Shown: positions 23,357-32,931, numbered from the stretch's first letter. The stretch is 57,971 nucleotides of DNA from Verrucomicrobiota bacterium (GCA_014584295.1 JACTNC010000009.1:1-57971), one strand, 5' to 3'. Translations and numbers: made by a program. Notes: generated by a model not told the origin, from the letters alone.

Positions 23357-24814
23357 CTACCGGTCACCGGGCATCGGGAACCTTGCATTCATGCGGTGGG
23401 CCTCGGCCATGTAGCGGCGGAGGCGCTCGGTGATGAGGGGTTGCTCGGCGGAGATGTTGCGGGTCTCGCCGAGGTCGTCGGCGAGGTTGAACAGCTCGAA
23501 CGTCTCGGGATGGTCTGCACCGGCGTAGATGTGGACGGCCTTCCAGTCGCCTGCACGCACCGCCCGGCTGGGCCCGCGCTCGGCGAATTCCCAATAGAAG
23601 TATTCGTGTTGCTGCTGTCCGGGGCGTCCAAGCAGTGTCGGCACCAGCGACAGCCCGTCGATGCCGGCCGGAGCAGGTACGCCGGCCAATTCGGCGAAGG
23701 TGGGCAGGATATCCCATGCGGCGAACGGTGTGTCCACCTGCCGCCCCGCTGCGATGCGACCTGGCCAGCGGGCGATCATCGGCACGCGGATGCCACCTTC
23801 ATACATGTCGCGCTTGTAGCCCCGCAACGGGCCGTTGCTGTCGAAGAAATCCGGGTCGTGGCCACCCTCGACATGCGGGCCGTTGTCGCTGGTGAACATG
23901 ACCAAGGTCTGCTCTGCTAGGCCCAGCTCGTCGACCAGCGCCATGATTTCCCCCACCTGCCGGTCGAGCCGTGTGACCATTGCGGCGAAGGTCGCCAGCG
24001 GCATGGGTTGCGAGGCGTAGCCGCCGGGTGACGCATCAGGTCCGTAGTCGGCTCCGCCACCCCATTCCGGAAACTTCCTGCCTGAAAATGGCTTTTCAGG
24101 GAATCGACCTTTGAACTGAGCCAGAATCTCGTCGTCCGGCACCTGGAGTTCGGCGTGAGGAATGGGTGTGGTGACGAATAGAAAGAAGGGTTTCGCGCGG
24201 TTGGCGCGGATGAAGGCCAGCGTCTCGGCGTGCAGGACGTCTGGTGCATAGGTCGTCTTCATCCGCATATCATTGCCCGGCAGAAAAACCTGTCGCTTCC
24301 CTTCCCAGAGGTAGGGTGGGTAGTAGCGGTGCGCGAAGCGCTGGCAGTTGTAACCGAAGAATCGGTCGAATCCTTGTGCCTGCGGGTCGCCCTCGGTGCC
24401 GACAAAGCCCAGGCCCCACTTGCCGATCGCCCCCGACACATAGCCGGCCTCGTGCAGCACCTCGGGGATGGTGATGGCTGCAGCCGGCATGGGCTCCTGG
24501 CCCTCGGGGAATATCTCGGCGTTGCCGCGTATGGGCGTGTGGCCTGTGTGCTGGCCGGTCAGCAGCGCCGAGCGCGAGGGCGCGCACACGGTGTTGCCGC
24601 TGTAGAAGCTGGTAAACCGCATGCCCTCTCGCGCGAGCCGGTCAATATTCGGCGTGGCGAATTTCATCTGCCCGTAGCAGCCGAGGTCGCCGTAGCCGAG
24701 GTCGTCGGCGAGGATATAGATGAGGTTGGGCGGCCGACTGGATGCGGACGGTGCGGCGGCTGGCGACGATACAGCCAGAGAAACCAACACGAAAAGGGCG
24801 GGGAGACGTTTCAT
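23357..24814 (-). CDS. Type I sulfatase (exported arylsulfatase-like)
   Basis: It hydrolyses sulfate esters, probably on polysaccharide. A signal peptide (MKRLPALFVLVSLAVSSPAA) precedes LIYILADDLGYGDLGCYGQ with the calcium-binding Asp pair. The formylglycine precursor motif is C77-APSR, followed by SALLTGQHTGH. Downstream are VSGAIGKWGLG, MFTSDNGPHVEGGHD (Asp-Asn metal ligands) and RGYKRDMYEGGIRVPMI. Full length, about 485 residues. It needs a cysteine-type sulfatase maturation enzyme encoded elsewhere; the FGE-like NirV in this window lacks the needed cysteines. Confidence 0.88.
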   Translation of the reverse strand: MKRLPALFVLVSLAVSSPAAAPSASSRPPNLIYILADDLGYGDLGCYGQMKFATPNIDRLAREGMRFTSFYSGNTVCAPSRSALLTGQHTGHTPIRGNAEIFPEGQEPMPAAAITIPEVLHEAGYVSGAIGKWGLGFVGTEGDPQAQGFDRFFGYNCQRFAHRYYPPYLWEGKRQVFLPGNDMRMKTTYAPDVLHAETLAFIRANRAKPFFLFVTTPIPHAELQVPDDEILAQFKGRFPEKPFSGRKFPEWGGGADYGPDASPGGYASQPMPLATFAAMVTRLDRQVGEIMALVDELGLAEQTLVMFTSDNGPHVEGGHDPDFFDSNGPLRGYKRDMYEGGIRVPMIARWPGRIAAGRQVDTPFAAWDILPTFAELAGVPAPAGIDGLSLVPTLLGRPGQQQHEYFYWEFAERGPSRAVRAGDWKAVHIYAGADHPETFELFNLADDLGETRNISAEQPLITERLRRYMAEAHRMNARFPMPGDR

Positions 24815-24929
24815 GGGACAGCGTCGGAATGTGAAAGCAGCCAAGAGGCAGTCAAACGGCTGCTTCCCTCAGGCGGGGTGTGTCAAATGCGACGATCGCG
24901 AGGTCGGGTTGAAACCCGCTCGGAAACCC

Positions 24930-26339
24930 TCACGCGAGGCAGGCCTTGAACGCGGTGGTCAGGGCTTCCCGGTCGAGATTCCTGCCGATGAACACGAGGG
25001 TATTGCTGCGCGGCGCGGTTCCCCATTCGCGGTCAAACTTTGCGTCAAAGAGCATGTGTACGCCCTGGAAGACGAGGCGCTTGTTGCTTCCTCTGACACT
25101 GAGCACGCCTTTCATGCGGTAGAGATCCCCACCTTTTGTCCGAAGCAGATCGCTGATCCAGGTATTCAGCCGGTTGCCGTCGAGGTCACCCGGCAGGCTG
25201 ATGCCGACGCTGGAAACATCGTCATCGTGGGAGTGGTGTGACTGAAAATCCTGCTGCCAGCCAGGCCGGGCGTGTTGTCCCATCACCGCGATGTGCAGGG
25301 GCGCGTGTCCGTTCTGTTCAAACACGGCATAGAAGCCCGGCTGATCAATTCTCAGGCGGAAATTTCCGCTGCCATCCTTCAATTGCAGGCGATGCAGCGT
25401 GCCCCCGGGCTTCAACGTCTCCCCTTCGGCAACCTTGTTTTCCCAATCGGAAAAAAGCACGGCCGCTGCCTCCCGTGCGGGCGCGATGTCTGCCTCCTCC
25501 ATCGTTTTCACCGGGAGGATGACGACATCCATTTCGTTTTCATTGCCATGATGGTGGTGATGATGTCCCTCCTCGTGGTCATGGTCGTGATCGTGTCCCC
25601 CGTGATGATGGTCACAGCGTCCGATTTCCAGGATGTGCATTCCCTGGGGCAGCGCGTACACGCCCGCCCATTCGAACGGATACTCGGTCTCAAGGAAACC
25701 GGGGTCGATTTCGGTTGCCCGCGAAAGGTTGAAGCCGCCGACGTCGAGCACGGCGGACAACGGTACATTTGCGTTCTGCGCGCGGTGCACGCGCGCCGCG
25801 GCATTCATCTTCCTGATGCGGGCTTCAAGGGCATCGAGTTCGGCAGGCGAAACGAGGTCCGTCTTGTTCAGAATCAGCACATCCGCGAATGCGATCTGCT
25901 TTTTTACCTCGGGCGACGTGTCGATGTGCTGCACCACGTGTTTGGCGTCAACCACAGTGACGATTGCATCGAGCCTGAAGCGCGCGCGCATTTCGTCGTC
26001 GGTGAAGAAAGTCTGGGCGACCGGGCCAGGATCCGCCAGCCCCGTGGTCTCGATGAGGATGCCGTCGAGCCGGTCCTTGCGCTTCATCAGACGCCCCAGG
26101 ATGCGGATGAGATCGCCTCTGACGGTGCAGCAGATGCACCCGTTGTTCATCTCGAAAATCTCCTCGTCGCTTTGGATGACGAGCTGGTTGTCGACCCCCA
26201 CTTCACCGAATTCGTTTTCGATCACCGCCAGCTTTTTGCCGTGCTGTTCGGTCAGGATGCGATTGAGCAGCGTGGTTTTTCCGGCACCGAGAAAACCGGT
26301 GAGCACGGTGACGGGCAGGGAATCAGACGAGGAGGACAT
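24930..26339 (-). CDS. CobW/COG0523-family metallochaperone GTPase
   Basis: G3E-family P-loop GTPases of this group deliver or buffer metals, often zinc. Walker A: VLTGFLGAGKTTLLNRIL (about 12-29). The metal site CxCC is at C68-I-C-C. Others: IEFNEFGEVG-type switch I (ENEFGEVGVD), ETTGLADPGPVAQTF, and the guanine motif NKTD. A His-rich loop about residues 243-266 contains stretches of consecutive His and HDHDHDHEEG, fitting metal binding. The C-terminal CobW_C domain (VLSVRGSNKRLVFQGVHMLFD) is complete. Its metal and client are unknown; no Zur box was found in the short leader. Confidence 0.88.
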   Translation of the reverse strand: MSSSSDSLPVTVLTGFLGAGKTTLLNRILTEQHGKKLAVIENEFGEVGVDNQLVIQSDEEIFEMNNGCICCTVRGDLIRILGRLMKRKDRLDGILIETTGLADPGPVAQTFFTDDEMRARFRLDAIVTVVDAKHVVQHIDTSPEVKKQIAFADVLILNKTDLVSPAELDALEARIRKMNAAARVHRAQNANVPLSAVLDVGGFNLSRATEIDPGFLETEYPFEWAGVYALPQGMHILEIGRCDHHHGGHDHDHDHEEGHHHHHHGNENEMDVVILPVKTMEEADIAPAREAAAVLFSDWENKVAEGETLKPGGTLHRLQLKDGSGNFRLRIDQPGFYAVFEQNGHAPLHIAVMGQHARPGWQQDFQSHHSHDDDVSSVGISLPGDLDGNRLNTWISDLLRTKGGDLYRMKGVLSVRGSNKRLVFQGVHMLFDAKFDREWGTAPRSNTLVFIGRNLDREALTTAFKACLA

Positions 26340-26410
26340 GGAGCAAGGTGACAGACTTCGTCAGCCTCGCAAGCGGGTCAAGCGGCGCGATCACCGCGCC
26401 ATGGCCGCCT

Positions 26411-26887
26411 CTATGAGCGGGGCTGCTTTCGGGCGCCCCTTCTTCGAAACGTCACCCAGGCGCAGGCGGCGCCGAGCAGGATGGCGCCATAGGTGGACGG
26501 TTCAGGTACAGGTACTTCTATCGTAGCCGCGGTGGGAAATTCCCTCCACGAGGAGTCGGATCCCTTCCATGTGCTGGTCGATGCAAGCGATGCGGTCGAT
26601 GCGCTGTATGAGCCCCATGTGGAGCCGCCGGACTGGGCCATGGCGTCGACCGCCCTGCTCCACTGCGCCATTGCAAGCGAGGCGTCGCCCGCGTTGAGCC
26701 TTGCGCCGCTGGCGGGCAGATAGGGCTGGGTGAGCCCTCCCTGTGGAAAATCCACCAATGCCGGCGAGGTTATGGCGGCGGCCGGAGGGCTGGCCGCCGC
26801 TTCCCCGGACTGCGCGAAGGCGCCGCCCGGGTCAGAAAAAGCGAGGGCCATGAAAATGAGAAAAAAAATGACCGGACAAGGTCTCAC
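26411..26887 (-). CDS. PEP-CTERM sorting-signal protein
   Basis: A signal peptide (FFLIFMALAFSDPGGAFAQ) begins the protein, and the tail is the tripartite PEP-CTERM signal: VPEPSTYGAILLGAACAWVTFRRRGARK, that is PEP motif, membrane helix and basic cluster (about residues 127-155). The middle is low-complexity Ala/Ser/Thr-rich sequence. Such proteins are processed by exosortase and exported to the surface in exopolysaccharide-forming bacteria. No exosortase is in the window. The 140 bp upstream holds no clear promoter. Confidence 0.78.
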   Translation of the reverse strand: MRPCPVIFFLIFMALAFSDPGGAFAQSGEAAASPPAAAITSPALVDFPQGGLTQPYLPASGARLNAGDASLAMAQWSRAVDAMAQSGGSTWGSYSASTASLASTSTWKGSDSSWREFPTAATIEVPVPEPSTYGAILLGAACAWVTFRRRGARKQPRS

Positions 26888-27028
26888 GGACAGATTAGAA
26901 AACGCCTCCCCGGCATGGCTCGCCAGTCAAATCTCCCCGACTGCCCATGGGTACTATTACCCCCGGCTTTCATCTGCAAGTACGTGGGCCCGCCCTGAGT
27001 TACGCTGGTTTTCCGCCGGGATGGGCGC

Positions 27029-28048
27029 TCAGCCGCCGAGGTAGCTCATCTCTGCCTTGGGACGAACTTCTCCCGCGGCCAGCAGCGCGGCACGTTCGTC
27101 GCTGTAGCGATCGACCCGCCCAGCCCAGATGCGCGTAACAAACCGATCGAGTTCGAGGTCGCCCGCACCCGCGCGGACTGCTCCCAGGACATCCCATCCG
27201 AGCGCGGCAAAGAGGCAGGTAAACAGGCGGCCGTCTGCCGAGAGGCGCGCTCGGTGACACTCTGAGCAGAAGGGTTCGGTGACGGAGGAGATCAGGCCGA
27301 TCTCGCCCCTGCCATCGCGATAGCGGTAACGCGACGCCACTTCTCCCCGGTAGGCTGGGCCGACCGGTTCCAACGGCCAGCGGGCTGCAATCCGCCGAAC
27401 GATTTCCGCCGCGGGCACCACCTGGTCATGCTGCCAGTGGTTGGTGTTGCCGACATCCATGAACTCGATGAACCGAAGCGTGAGGCCGCGTTCCCTGAAA
27501 TAGGCGGCGAGGTCCTCGATTTCGCCGTCGTTCATGCCGCGCTGCACGACGGTGTTGATCTTCACCCGCAACCCCAGAGCTGTGGCGGCTTCGATGCCGC
27601 GGAGGACGCGCTCAATCTTGAAACCCAGCCCATTCATGCGGCCTGCTGTTTCGGGGTTGAGCGAGTCGACCGACACATTGACCCGATCGAGGCCCGCGTC
27701 GCGCAGGGCGGCTGCCCGCTGCTCAAGCAGCCATCCATTGGTGGTGAGTGCGACGTCGCGCACGTTGAGCTCATGTTTCAGGATCCGGATGAGTTCGACG
27801 AGGTCTGCCCGCAGCAACGGTTCTCCTCCGGTGAGCCGGATTTTTTCCACTCCCAGCCTCAGGAATGTGCGTGTGATGCGAACGAGTTCTTCGAGCGTCA
27901 TCAATTGGGGATCCCTGAGAAAGGCATAGCCGGGACCAAACACCTCGCGCGGCATGCAATACGGGCAGCGGAAATTGCATCGATCCGTCACTGAAATGCG
28001 CAGATCGCGGAGAGGACGTTGAAAGGTGTCGCGCGGGCCGGAACTCAC
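27029..28048 (-). CDS. moaA: GTP 3',8-cyclase (molybdenum cofactor synthesis)
   Basis: A radical-SAM enzyme that, with MoaC, converts GTP to cyclic pyranopterin phosphate. The SAM cluster motif CNFRCPYCMP is followed by KIRLTGGEPLLRADL. The second 4Fe-4S cluster is in FCSECHRARLSADGRLFTC, and the protein ends in the conserved Gly-Gly required for activity (SYLGG). The GTG at 28048 is preceded by GGTGAGG, a strong ribosome site, and was preferred to a TTG at 28078. It is divergent from the moeA-moaC-moaD-moaE operon. Confidence 0.93.
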   Translation of the reverse strand: MSSGPRDTFQRPLRDLRISVTDRCNFRCPYCMPREVFGPGYAFLRDPQLMTLEELVRITRTFLRLGVEKIRLTGGEPLLRADLVELIRILKHELNVRDVALTTNGWLLEQRAAALRDAGLDRVNVSVDSLNPETAGRMNGLGFKIERVLRGIEAATALGLRVKINTVVQRGMNDGEIEDLAAYFRERGLTLRFIEFMDVGNTNHWQHDQVVPAAEIVRRIAARWPLEPVGPAYRGEVASRYRYRDGRGEIGLISSVTEPFCSECHRARLSADGRLFTCLFAALGWDVLGAVRAGAGDLELDRFVTRIWAGRVDRYSDERAALLAAGEVRPKAEMSYLGG

Positions 28049-28156
28049 GAATGCCTCACCAAGTCGGCTTGCCGTCAAAACGCAAGCCGACGGCCAACGA
28101 CCTCATGCAGCAACTAGGCGATTGGAATGCAGCGCCGCACCTGCTCAAATCGGTGC

Positions 28157-29392
28157 ATGCCCGTTTCCCCGACTGAAGCCCTGCGCCGTGTTCTGGATGC
28201 GGTTTCGCCCTTGCCAACGGAGGATTGTACCCTCGGATCGGCCCATGGCCGAATCCTTCGGGCGCACATCAGGGCGGACCGTGCGATGCCTCCCTTTGAT
28301 CGAGTGACCATGGACGGCTATGCATTGAGTTCCGCTGTGGCGAAACGGGCTGAGATGGAGGGCTCGCTGACCCTGAAGGTCGAGGGCGATCCGCAGATGG
28401 CGGGCATGCTGGCACGGTCCCTCTCGGGCAAGGCGGACGACACCTGCATGGAGATCATGACCGGTGCGGTGCTTCCCGAGGGTGCCGATTGCGTGATTCC
28501 CTACGAGGAAACTACGCGAACGGGAAATGCTGTGACGATTGCCGCGGATGCGATGAAGAAGCTGCTCCCGGGCACGAACGTTCATCACCGGGCGAGTGAT
28601 CACACGGCGGGAGCCGTGCTCGTGAGTCCCGGTGCCCGGCTGTCCGGACGGGAAATTGCCGCCGCCGCCGCGTGTGGTTGCACGAGCGTCCCTGTCGCGG
28701 CGCTGCCGCGCATCGCCTTGGTTGCCACGGGGGACGAACTTGTGGACGTAGCGCTGCCTGTTGCGCCTCACCAGATACGCCGCAGCAACGATGCCGCGTT
28801 GCGTGCGACGCTCATTGAGGCGGGGTATTCGCGCGTCGAGAGTCATCACCTGCGTGACGTTCCCGCTGAAATTGAACGAGGGTTGCATCGCATGCTGACG
28901 GAGTGCGACTGCGTCATCATCACCGGCGGGGTATCGAAAGGGCGGCGTGATCACATCCCCGCGACGCTCGCAGCATTGGGCGTGACGGCTCTGTTTCACG
29001 GAGTCAGCCAGCGCCCGGGAAAACCGCTGTGGTTTGGCCTGAGCTCTCGCCGCAAGCCGGTGTTTGCGCTGCCGGGAAATCCGGTTTCCTGCTACCTTTG
29101 CCTTCATCACTATGTGCTGCCCGCTTTGGACAAGGCGAGCGGAGCGCCGCCTTTCGTGCCTGTTCCGGTTCGCCTGGCCTCGACGGTCGCAGGCATGGAA
29201 AGGCTCACAAGTTTTGTGCCGGTTCGGACTGTGAATGACGCGAGCGGAGTGCGCGTCGCGGAGCCGGTGCCGTTCAACACCTCGGGCGACTATACGAGTC
29301 TGCTGGGAACGGATGGCTACGTTGAGCTAGCGCCGCAGGCATCCCCCTACCCCGCTGGACACGTGGTCCCCTTTTCCCGCTGGGTCCCGTAG
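28157..29392 (+). CDS. moeA: Molybdopterin molybdenumtransferase
   Basis: MoeA inserts molybdate into adenylated molybdopterin. Visible are PPFDRVTMDGYAL, MTGAVLPEGADCVIPYEET, LVSPGARLSGREIAAAAACG, IALVATGDELVDV, QIRRSNDAALRATL, the GGVSKGRRDHIPATL loop and GLSSRRKPVFALPGNPVSCYLC. All four MoeA domains are present in 411 residues. The ATG at 28157 gives the usual start (MPVSPTEALRRVLDAV). It is the first gene of a run moeA-moaC-moaD-moaE. Confidence 0.92.
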   Translation: MPVSPTEALRRVLDAVSPLPTEDCTLGSAHGRILRAHIRADRAMPPFDRVTMDGYALSSAVAKRAEMEGSLTLKVEGDPQMAGMLARSLSGKADDTCMEIMTGAVLPEGADCVIPYEETTRTGNAVTIAADAMKKLLPGTNVHHRASDHTAGAVLVSPGARLSGREIAAAAACGCTSVPVAALPRIALVATGDELVDVALPVAPHQIRRSNDAALRATLIEAGYSRVESHHLRDVPAEIERGLHRMLTECDCVIITGGVSKGRRDHIPATLAALGVTALFHGVSQRPGKPLWFGLSSRRKPVFALPGNPVSCYLCLHHYVLPALDKASGAPPFVPVPVRLASTVAGMERLTSFVPVRTVNDASGVRVAEPVPFNTSGDYTSLLGTDGYVELAPQASPYPAGHVVPFSRWVP

Positions 29393-29471
29393 ATCGGGTG
29401 CCGGGACAACGGGCTTGAACAAACGCATTCGCTTTTGGTGAGAATGGAGCCAGACTGAACCCCTTTCTCCC

Positions 29472-29957
29472 ATGCTCTCTCATCTCGATGCGAAAGGCCG
29501 GCTGACCATGGTGGGTGTTGGCGACAAGGAGGTCACGCGTCGCTTCGCCCGCGCGTGCGCGGTGGTGGTGATGCCTGCGGCGTTGGCCGGGCAATTGAAG
29601 GATGGCGACATCCAATCCCGGAAGGGGCCGATCTTCCAGGCGGCCGTGCTCGCGGGCATCATGGGGGCAAAGAGAACGAGCGACCTGATTCCGCTTTGCC
29701 ATCCGCTTCCCCTCGATGATTGCAAGATCGTCATCGAATGTTCACCGGCATTTCCCGACGGTTCCGTCGAAGTGCTGATCGAGTGCCGCGTGGAAACCCA
29801 CGGTCGCACCGGTGTGGAGATGGAGGCACTGACGGGTGCGACAATCGCTGCGTTGACGCTCTACGACATGGGAAAGGCGGTGACTCACGGCATCGAGATC
29901 AAAGAGGTGAAACTGCTCGAAAAGACTGGCGGAAAATCGGACTACGTCGCGAAGTAG
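29472..29957 (+). CDS. moaC: Cyclic pyranopterin monophosphate synthase
   Basis: MoaC converts the MoaA product to cyclic pyranopterin monophosphate. Conserved parts: VGVGDKEVTRRFARA, GPIFQAAVLAGIMGAKRTSDLIPLCHPLPL with the active-site Lys and His residues, then RTGVEMEALTGATIAALTLYDM, KAVTHGIEI and LLEKTGGKSD. It has 161 residues. It follows moeA by 79 bp and precedes moaD by 3 bp. Confidence 0.94.
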   Translation: MLSHLDAKGRLTMVGVGDKEVTRRFARACAVVVMPAALAGQLKDGDIQSRKGPIFQAAVLAGIMGAKRTSDLIPLCHPLPLDDCKIVIECSPAFPDGSVEVLIECRVETHGRTGVEMEALTGATIAALTLYDMGKAVTHGIEIKEVKLLEKTGGKSDYVAK

Positions 29958-29960
29958 GAC

Positions 29961-30203
29961 ATGACCACCGTACGACTGAGTTATTTTGCGTTGCTTCGAG
30001 AACAGCGCGGCCTCGCACACGAGGTGCGGGAGACCTCAGCGGCGTCGGCTGGCGAACTGTATGCCGAGCTGAGCACCCACTACCATTTCACGCTGCCGGC
30101 GGATCGCATTCGCGTTGCCATCGACGGCGAATTTTCGCCGCTGAGCACACCGTTACGCGAGGGTTGCGAATTGGTGTTCATCCCTCCAGTCGCGGGTGGG
30201 TGA
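29961..30203 (+). CDS. moaD: Molybdopterin synthase small subunit (sulfur carrier)
   Basis: An 80-residue beta-grasp protein ending in the thiocarboxylated Gly-Gly (FIPPVAGG) that donates sulfur to precursor Z. RVAIDGEF and LREGCELVFIPPVAGG are the family signature. It lies three bases after moaC and just before moaE, its partner subunit. The adenylating enzyme MoeB that must activate it is not in the window. Confidence 0.9.
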   Translation: MTTVRLSYFALLREQRGLAHEVRETSAASAGELYAELSTHYHFTLPADRIRVAIDGEFSPLSTPLREGCELVFIPPVAGG

Positions 30204-30204
30204 A

Positions 30205-30702
30205 ATGACGAGCTCCGGGCAAGCGCGGAAGGCAGCCGTGAACTTTCAACTGGCGACGGAACCCATCGACCCCGGAGCGCTGGCGCGGGCGCTCGACGAT
30301 CCGCGCGCGGGCGCCTTTGTTGAATTTCAAGGTCGTGTGCGCAATCACAACGATGGCCATGCCGTGCGCGCACTCGATTACGAGGCGTATGCACCGCTCG
30401 CAGTAAAGGAAGGCACGCGCATTCTGGAAGAGGCTGCGTCACGGTTTGCGCTGATCCATGCGGGGTGCGTTCACCGCGTCGGTTCGCTGCAGATCGGCGA
30501 TCTCGCGGTGTGGGTCGGAGTGACCGCGGCCCATCGCGACGCCGCCTTCAAGGCCTGCCGGTGGATCATCGACGAAACGAAGGCGCGGGTTCCGATCTGG
30601 AAAAAGGAACACTATGATGGGGGTGAGACCCAGTGGATCAACTGCGCCACCCGGAGCGCACCCCCTGAGTCGGGCGATCCCGCGAAGCCGTCCTCCCCCT
30701 GA
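30205..30702 (+). CDS. moaE: Molybdopterin synthase large subunit
   Basis: MoaE forms a heterotetramer with MoaD and converts cyclic pyranopterin monophosphate to molybdopterin. Motifs: GAFVEFQGRVRNHNDGHAVRALDYEAY, HRVGSLQIGDLAVWVGVTAAHRDAAF and KARVPIWKKEHYDGG with the catalytic lysines. The ATG at 30205 sits one base after the moaD stop with GGGTGGG upstream; a GTG at 30196 overlapping moaD is an alternative. A short C-terminal extension (about 20 residues after QWINC) is outside the domain. Confidence 0.92.
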   Translation: MTSSGQARKAAVNFQLATEPIDPGALARALDDPRAGAFVEFQGRVRNHNDGHAVRALDYEAYAPLAVKEGTRILEEAASRFALIHAGCVHRVGSLQIGDLAVWVGVTAAHRDAAFKACRWIIDETKARVPIWKKEHYDGGETQWINCATRSAPPESGDPAKPSSP

Positions 30703-30905
30703 GTGCGGCAAGTGTCTGGATTCTTCCCAATCGGGGAGGGGATTGCGCGGGATTGGCGGATTAAATAATTTGTAAAACAGCCTTTCGGGCGATTGGGGCA
30801 GACCAATGCGCCGATTCGGAGGTGGATCATGCCTGTGCCTGTCCGTCGGGGCCTGCCAAGGGACCCGGAAGATGGGTCATTCGCAGTCCTTCCAGCTAAC
30901 GCACC

Positions 30906-31208
30906 ATGCACTTCTTTGCCGCCGGAGCACTTTCACGCCTCAAGGACATCCCCCCGGATGTCTGGAAATTCGTCGCGATCGGGATCGCTATCATTGCCGC
31001 GCTGGTGATCATCCTTCGCAAGCTGGTTGGAACCAATAAAATATGGCTCACGATTATTGGTGCGGTCACGTTTTCGATCGTGGGCTTCCAATGGATTTAC
31101 AACCGGAACGAGCCCAAGTTTCTGACGCCGGTCATTTCCAAGATTGCCCCGTTTTTCCCGAGCAAGATCGATTACAACGCGGTCCAGAAGCGCGATACGA
31201 AGCTCTGA
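30906..31208 (+). CDS. Small membrane protein of unknown function
   Basis: The 100 residues contain two transmembrane segments (WKFVAIGIAIIAALVIILRKL and IWLTIIGAVTFSIVGFQWIY) and a C-terminal soluble tail (VISKIAPFFPSKIDYNAVQK). Codon usage fits the neighbours. It lies between the moa operon and gnd on the same strand, after a 200-bp gap with nothing recognisable. I do not know the family. Confidence 0.6.
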   Translation: MHFFAAGALSRLKDIPPDVWKFVAIGIAIIAALVIILRKLVGTNKIWLTIIGAVTFSIVGFQWIYNRNEPKFLTPVISKIAPFFPSKIDYNAVQKRDTKL

Positions 31209-31293
31209 ACGGATCGTGACTTAACGCTCATCTGGGCCTGTCAGATTGGGATTGGCCCGGCCATCGCGGTGTGCCATGCTGGCAGACTCGCGT

Positions 31294-32799
31294 ATGCCCA
31301 AGTCACACTCCGATATTGGACTCATTGGCCTGGCGGTCATGGGTCAGAACCTCGCGCTCAACATTGCCGACCACGGCTTTCAGATTTCGGTCTTCAACCG
31401 TACGACGGAAAAGACGGACAAGTTCGTCGCCGAAAACCCGAACACGCCGGGTGGCGTGGTGGGAACGCGCACGCTGGAGGAATTTGTCCAGTCGCTCTCC
31501 CGCCCCCGCAAGGCGATCATCCTGGTGCAGGCTGGCAAGGCAACCGATGCCGTGATTGATGGCTTGGTGCCGCTGTTCGAGAAGGACGACATCATCATTG
31601 ATGGTGGCAACGCCCTCTGGACCGACACGATCCGTCGCGAGAAGGCGCTGAAGGAAAAGGGGCTGCGCTTCATCGGATCAGGCGTCTCCGGAGGCGAGGA
31701 AGGCGCCCGATTTGGTCCCTCCCTGATGCCGGGTTGCGATCCCGCCGCGTGGAAGGAGATCAAGCCGATCTGGGAGGCAGTCGCCGCGAAGGTCGATGCC
31801 AAGACCGGCAAGCCGATTCCCGGCGCCAAGCCCGGCCAACCGGTCAAGGGCGGTGTGCCCTGCACGACTTACATTGGCGAGAATGGCGCGGGTCACTACG
31901 TGAAGATGGTCCACAACGGCATCGAGTATGGCGACATGCAGATGATCTGTGAGGCCTACGCGCTGATGCAGGGCCTGATTGGCCTCAAGCCTGCGGAGAT
32001 GGGCGAAATCTTTTCCGAATGGAACCGCGGCACACTCGACAGTTTCCTGATCGAGATCACGGCCGACATTCTCAAGCAGAAGGACCCCGTCACCAAGCGG
32101 AAGGCGTTTGTGGATGTCGTTCTCGACACCGCCGGCCAGAAGGGCACGGGCAAATGGACGTCGGTCAATGCGCTCGACATGGGTGTACCCGCTCCGACGA
32201 TTGCGGAGTCCGTTTTCGCGCGATGCATTTCCGCCATCAAGGAGGAGCGCGTGGCCGCCTCGAAGATCCTCAAGGGTCCCGCAAAGAAATACCGTGGGTC
32301 GAAGAAAGCACTCGTGGAGGCGATACGCGACGCCCTTTATTGCTCGAAGATCTGCTCGTATGCGCAGGGATTCCAGTTGATGCGCACCGCTCAGAAGGAC
32401 TACGGGTGGAAGCTCAACTTTGGTGAGATTGCCCAGATCTGGCGCGGCGGTTGCATCATCCGGGCTGCGTTTCTCCAGAAGATCACCGAGGCCTACGCGC
32501 GCAATCCGAACCTCGCGAACCTGCTCCTCGACCCCTATTTCAACAAGACGGTTCGCAAGGCGCAGGAAAACTGGCGCAAGGTCGTGTCGCTCGCCGCAGA
32601 ATGCGGCGTGGCCGCCCCGACCTTCTCGTCGGCACTCGCCTACTACGACAGCTACCGCTCGGCGCGCCTCCCGGCAAACCTGCTCCAGGCCCAGCGCGAC
32701 TACTTCGGCGCGCATACCTACGAGCGCGTTGATCAGCCGCGTGGAAAATTCTTCCACATCGACTGGCCGGAGCCAACGCGTCCGCAGGTTTCGGCCTGA
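31294..32799 (+). CDS. gnd: NADP-dependent 6-phosphogluconate dehydrogenase
   Basis: It oxidises 6-phosphogluconate to ribulose 5-phosphate and CO2 in the pentose phosphate pathway. The Rossmann motif [17 protein letters not shown] is followed by [13 protein letters not shown]. Substrate and catalytic segments are [43 protein letters not shown] with the catalytic Lys, and [15 protein letters not shown]. The C-terminal [24 protein letters not shown] is the conserved end. I chose the ATG at 31294, close to the Rossmann fold; 31276 is an alternative. About 501 residues, full length. Confidence 0.94.
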   Translation: MPKSHSDIGLIGLAVMGQNLALNIADHGFQISVFNRTTEKTDKFVAENPNTPGGVVGTRTLEEFVQSLSRPRKAIILVQAGKATDAVIDGLVPLFEKDDIIIDGGNALWTDTIRREKALKEKGLRFIGSGVSGGEEGARFGPSLMPGCDPAAWKEIKPIWEAVAAKVDAKTGKPIPGAKPGQPVKGGVPCTTYIGENGAGHYVKMVHNGIEYGDMQMICEAYALMQGLIGLKPAEMGEIFSEWNRGTLDSFLIEITADILKQKDPVTKRKAFVDVVLDTAGQKGTGKWTSVNALDMGVPAPTIAESVFARCISAIKEERVAASKILKGPAKKYRGSKKALVEAIRDALYCSKICSYAQGFQLMRTAQKDYGWKLNFGEIAQIWRGGCIIRAAFLQKITEAYARNPNLANLLLDPYFNKTVRKAQENWRKVVSLAAECGVAAPTFSSALAYYDSYRSARLPANLLQAQRDYFGAHTYERVDQPRGKFFHIDWPEPTRPQVSA

Positions 32800-32834
32800 G
32801 CAGGATTCCAGTATCGTCTGGTACAAACTGAACC

Positions 32835-32866
32835 CATCGCTGGTGATGAATGGCCCACCAGCGATG
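32835..32866 (+). terminator. 10-bp perfect inverted repeat downstream of gnd
   Basis: CATCGCTGGT (32835-32844) and ACCAGCGATG (32857-32866) enclose a 12-nt loop, 35 bp after the gnd stop. There is no U-tract, so it may be a 3' end-stabilising hairpin or a terminator of another kind. The 423 bp between gnd and the metal ATPase contain this hairpin, a REP-like element and a 19-bp tandem array, and no gene. Confidence 0.4.
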
Positions 32867-32931
32867 ACTGCGTTGCAGCCTCAGCGCGCTGCGGTATGTG
32901 GGAGGTGGAAGTCAGGCCTTTGCATCCCAAA

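Noticed and set aside
23357..24814. Long plus-strand frames opposite the sulfatase as genes
   Set aside because: They are antisense shadows with no family features; the minus-strand sulfatase accounts for the coding signal.
26940..27010. Possible sigma-54 promoter before the PEP-CTERM gene (GGGC...TTGCA on the minus strand)
   Set aside because: PEP-CTERM genes can have sigma-54 promoters, but the GG to GC spacing here is one base too long.
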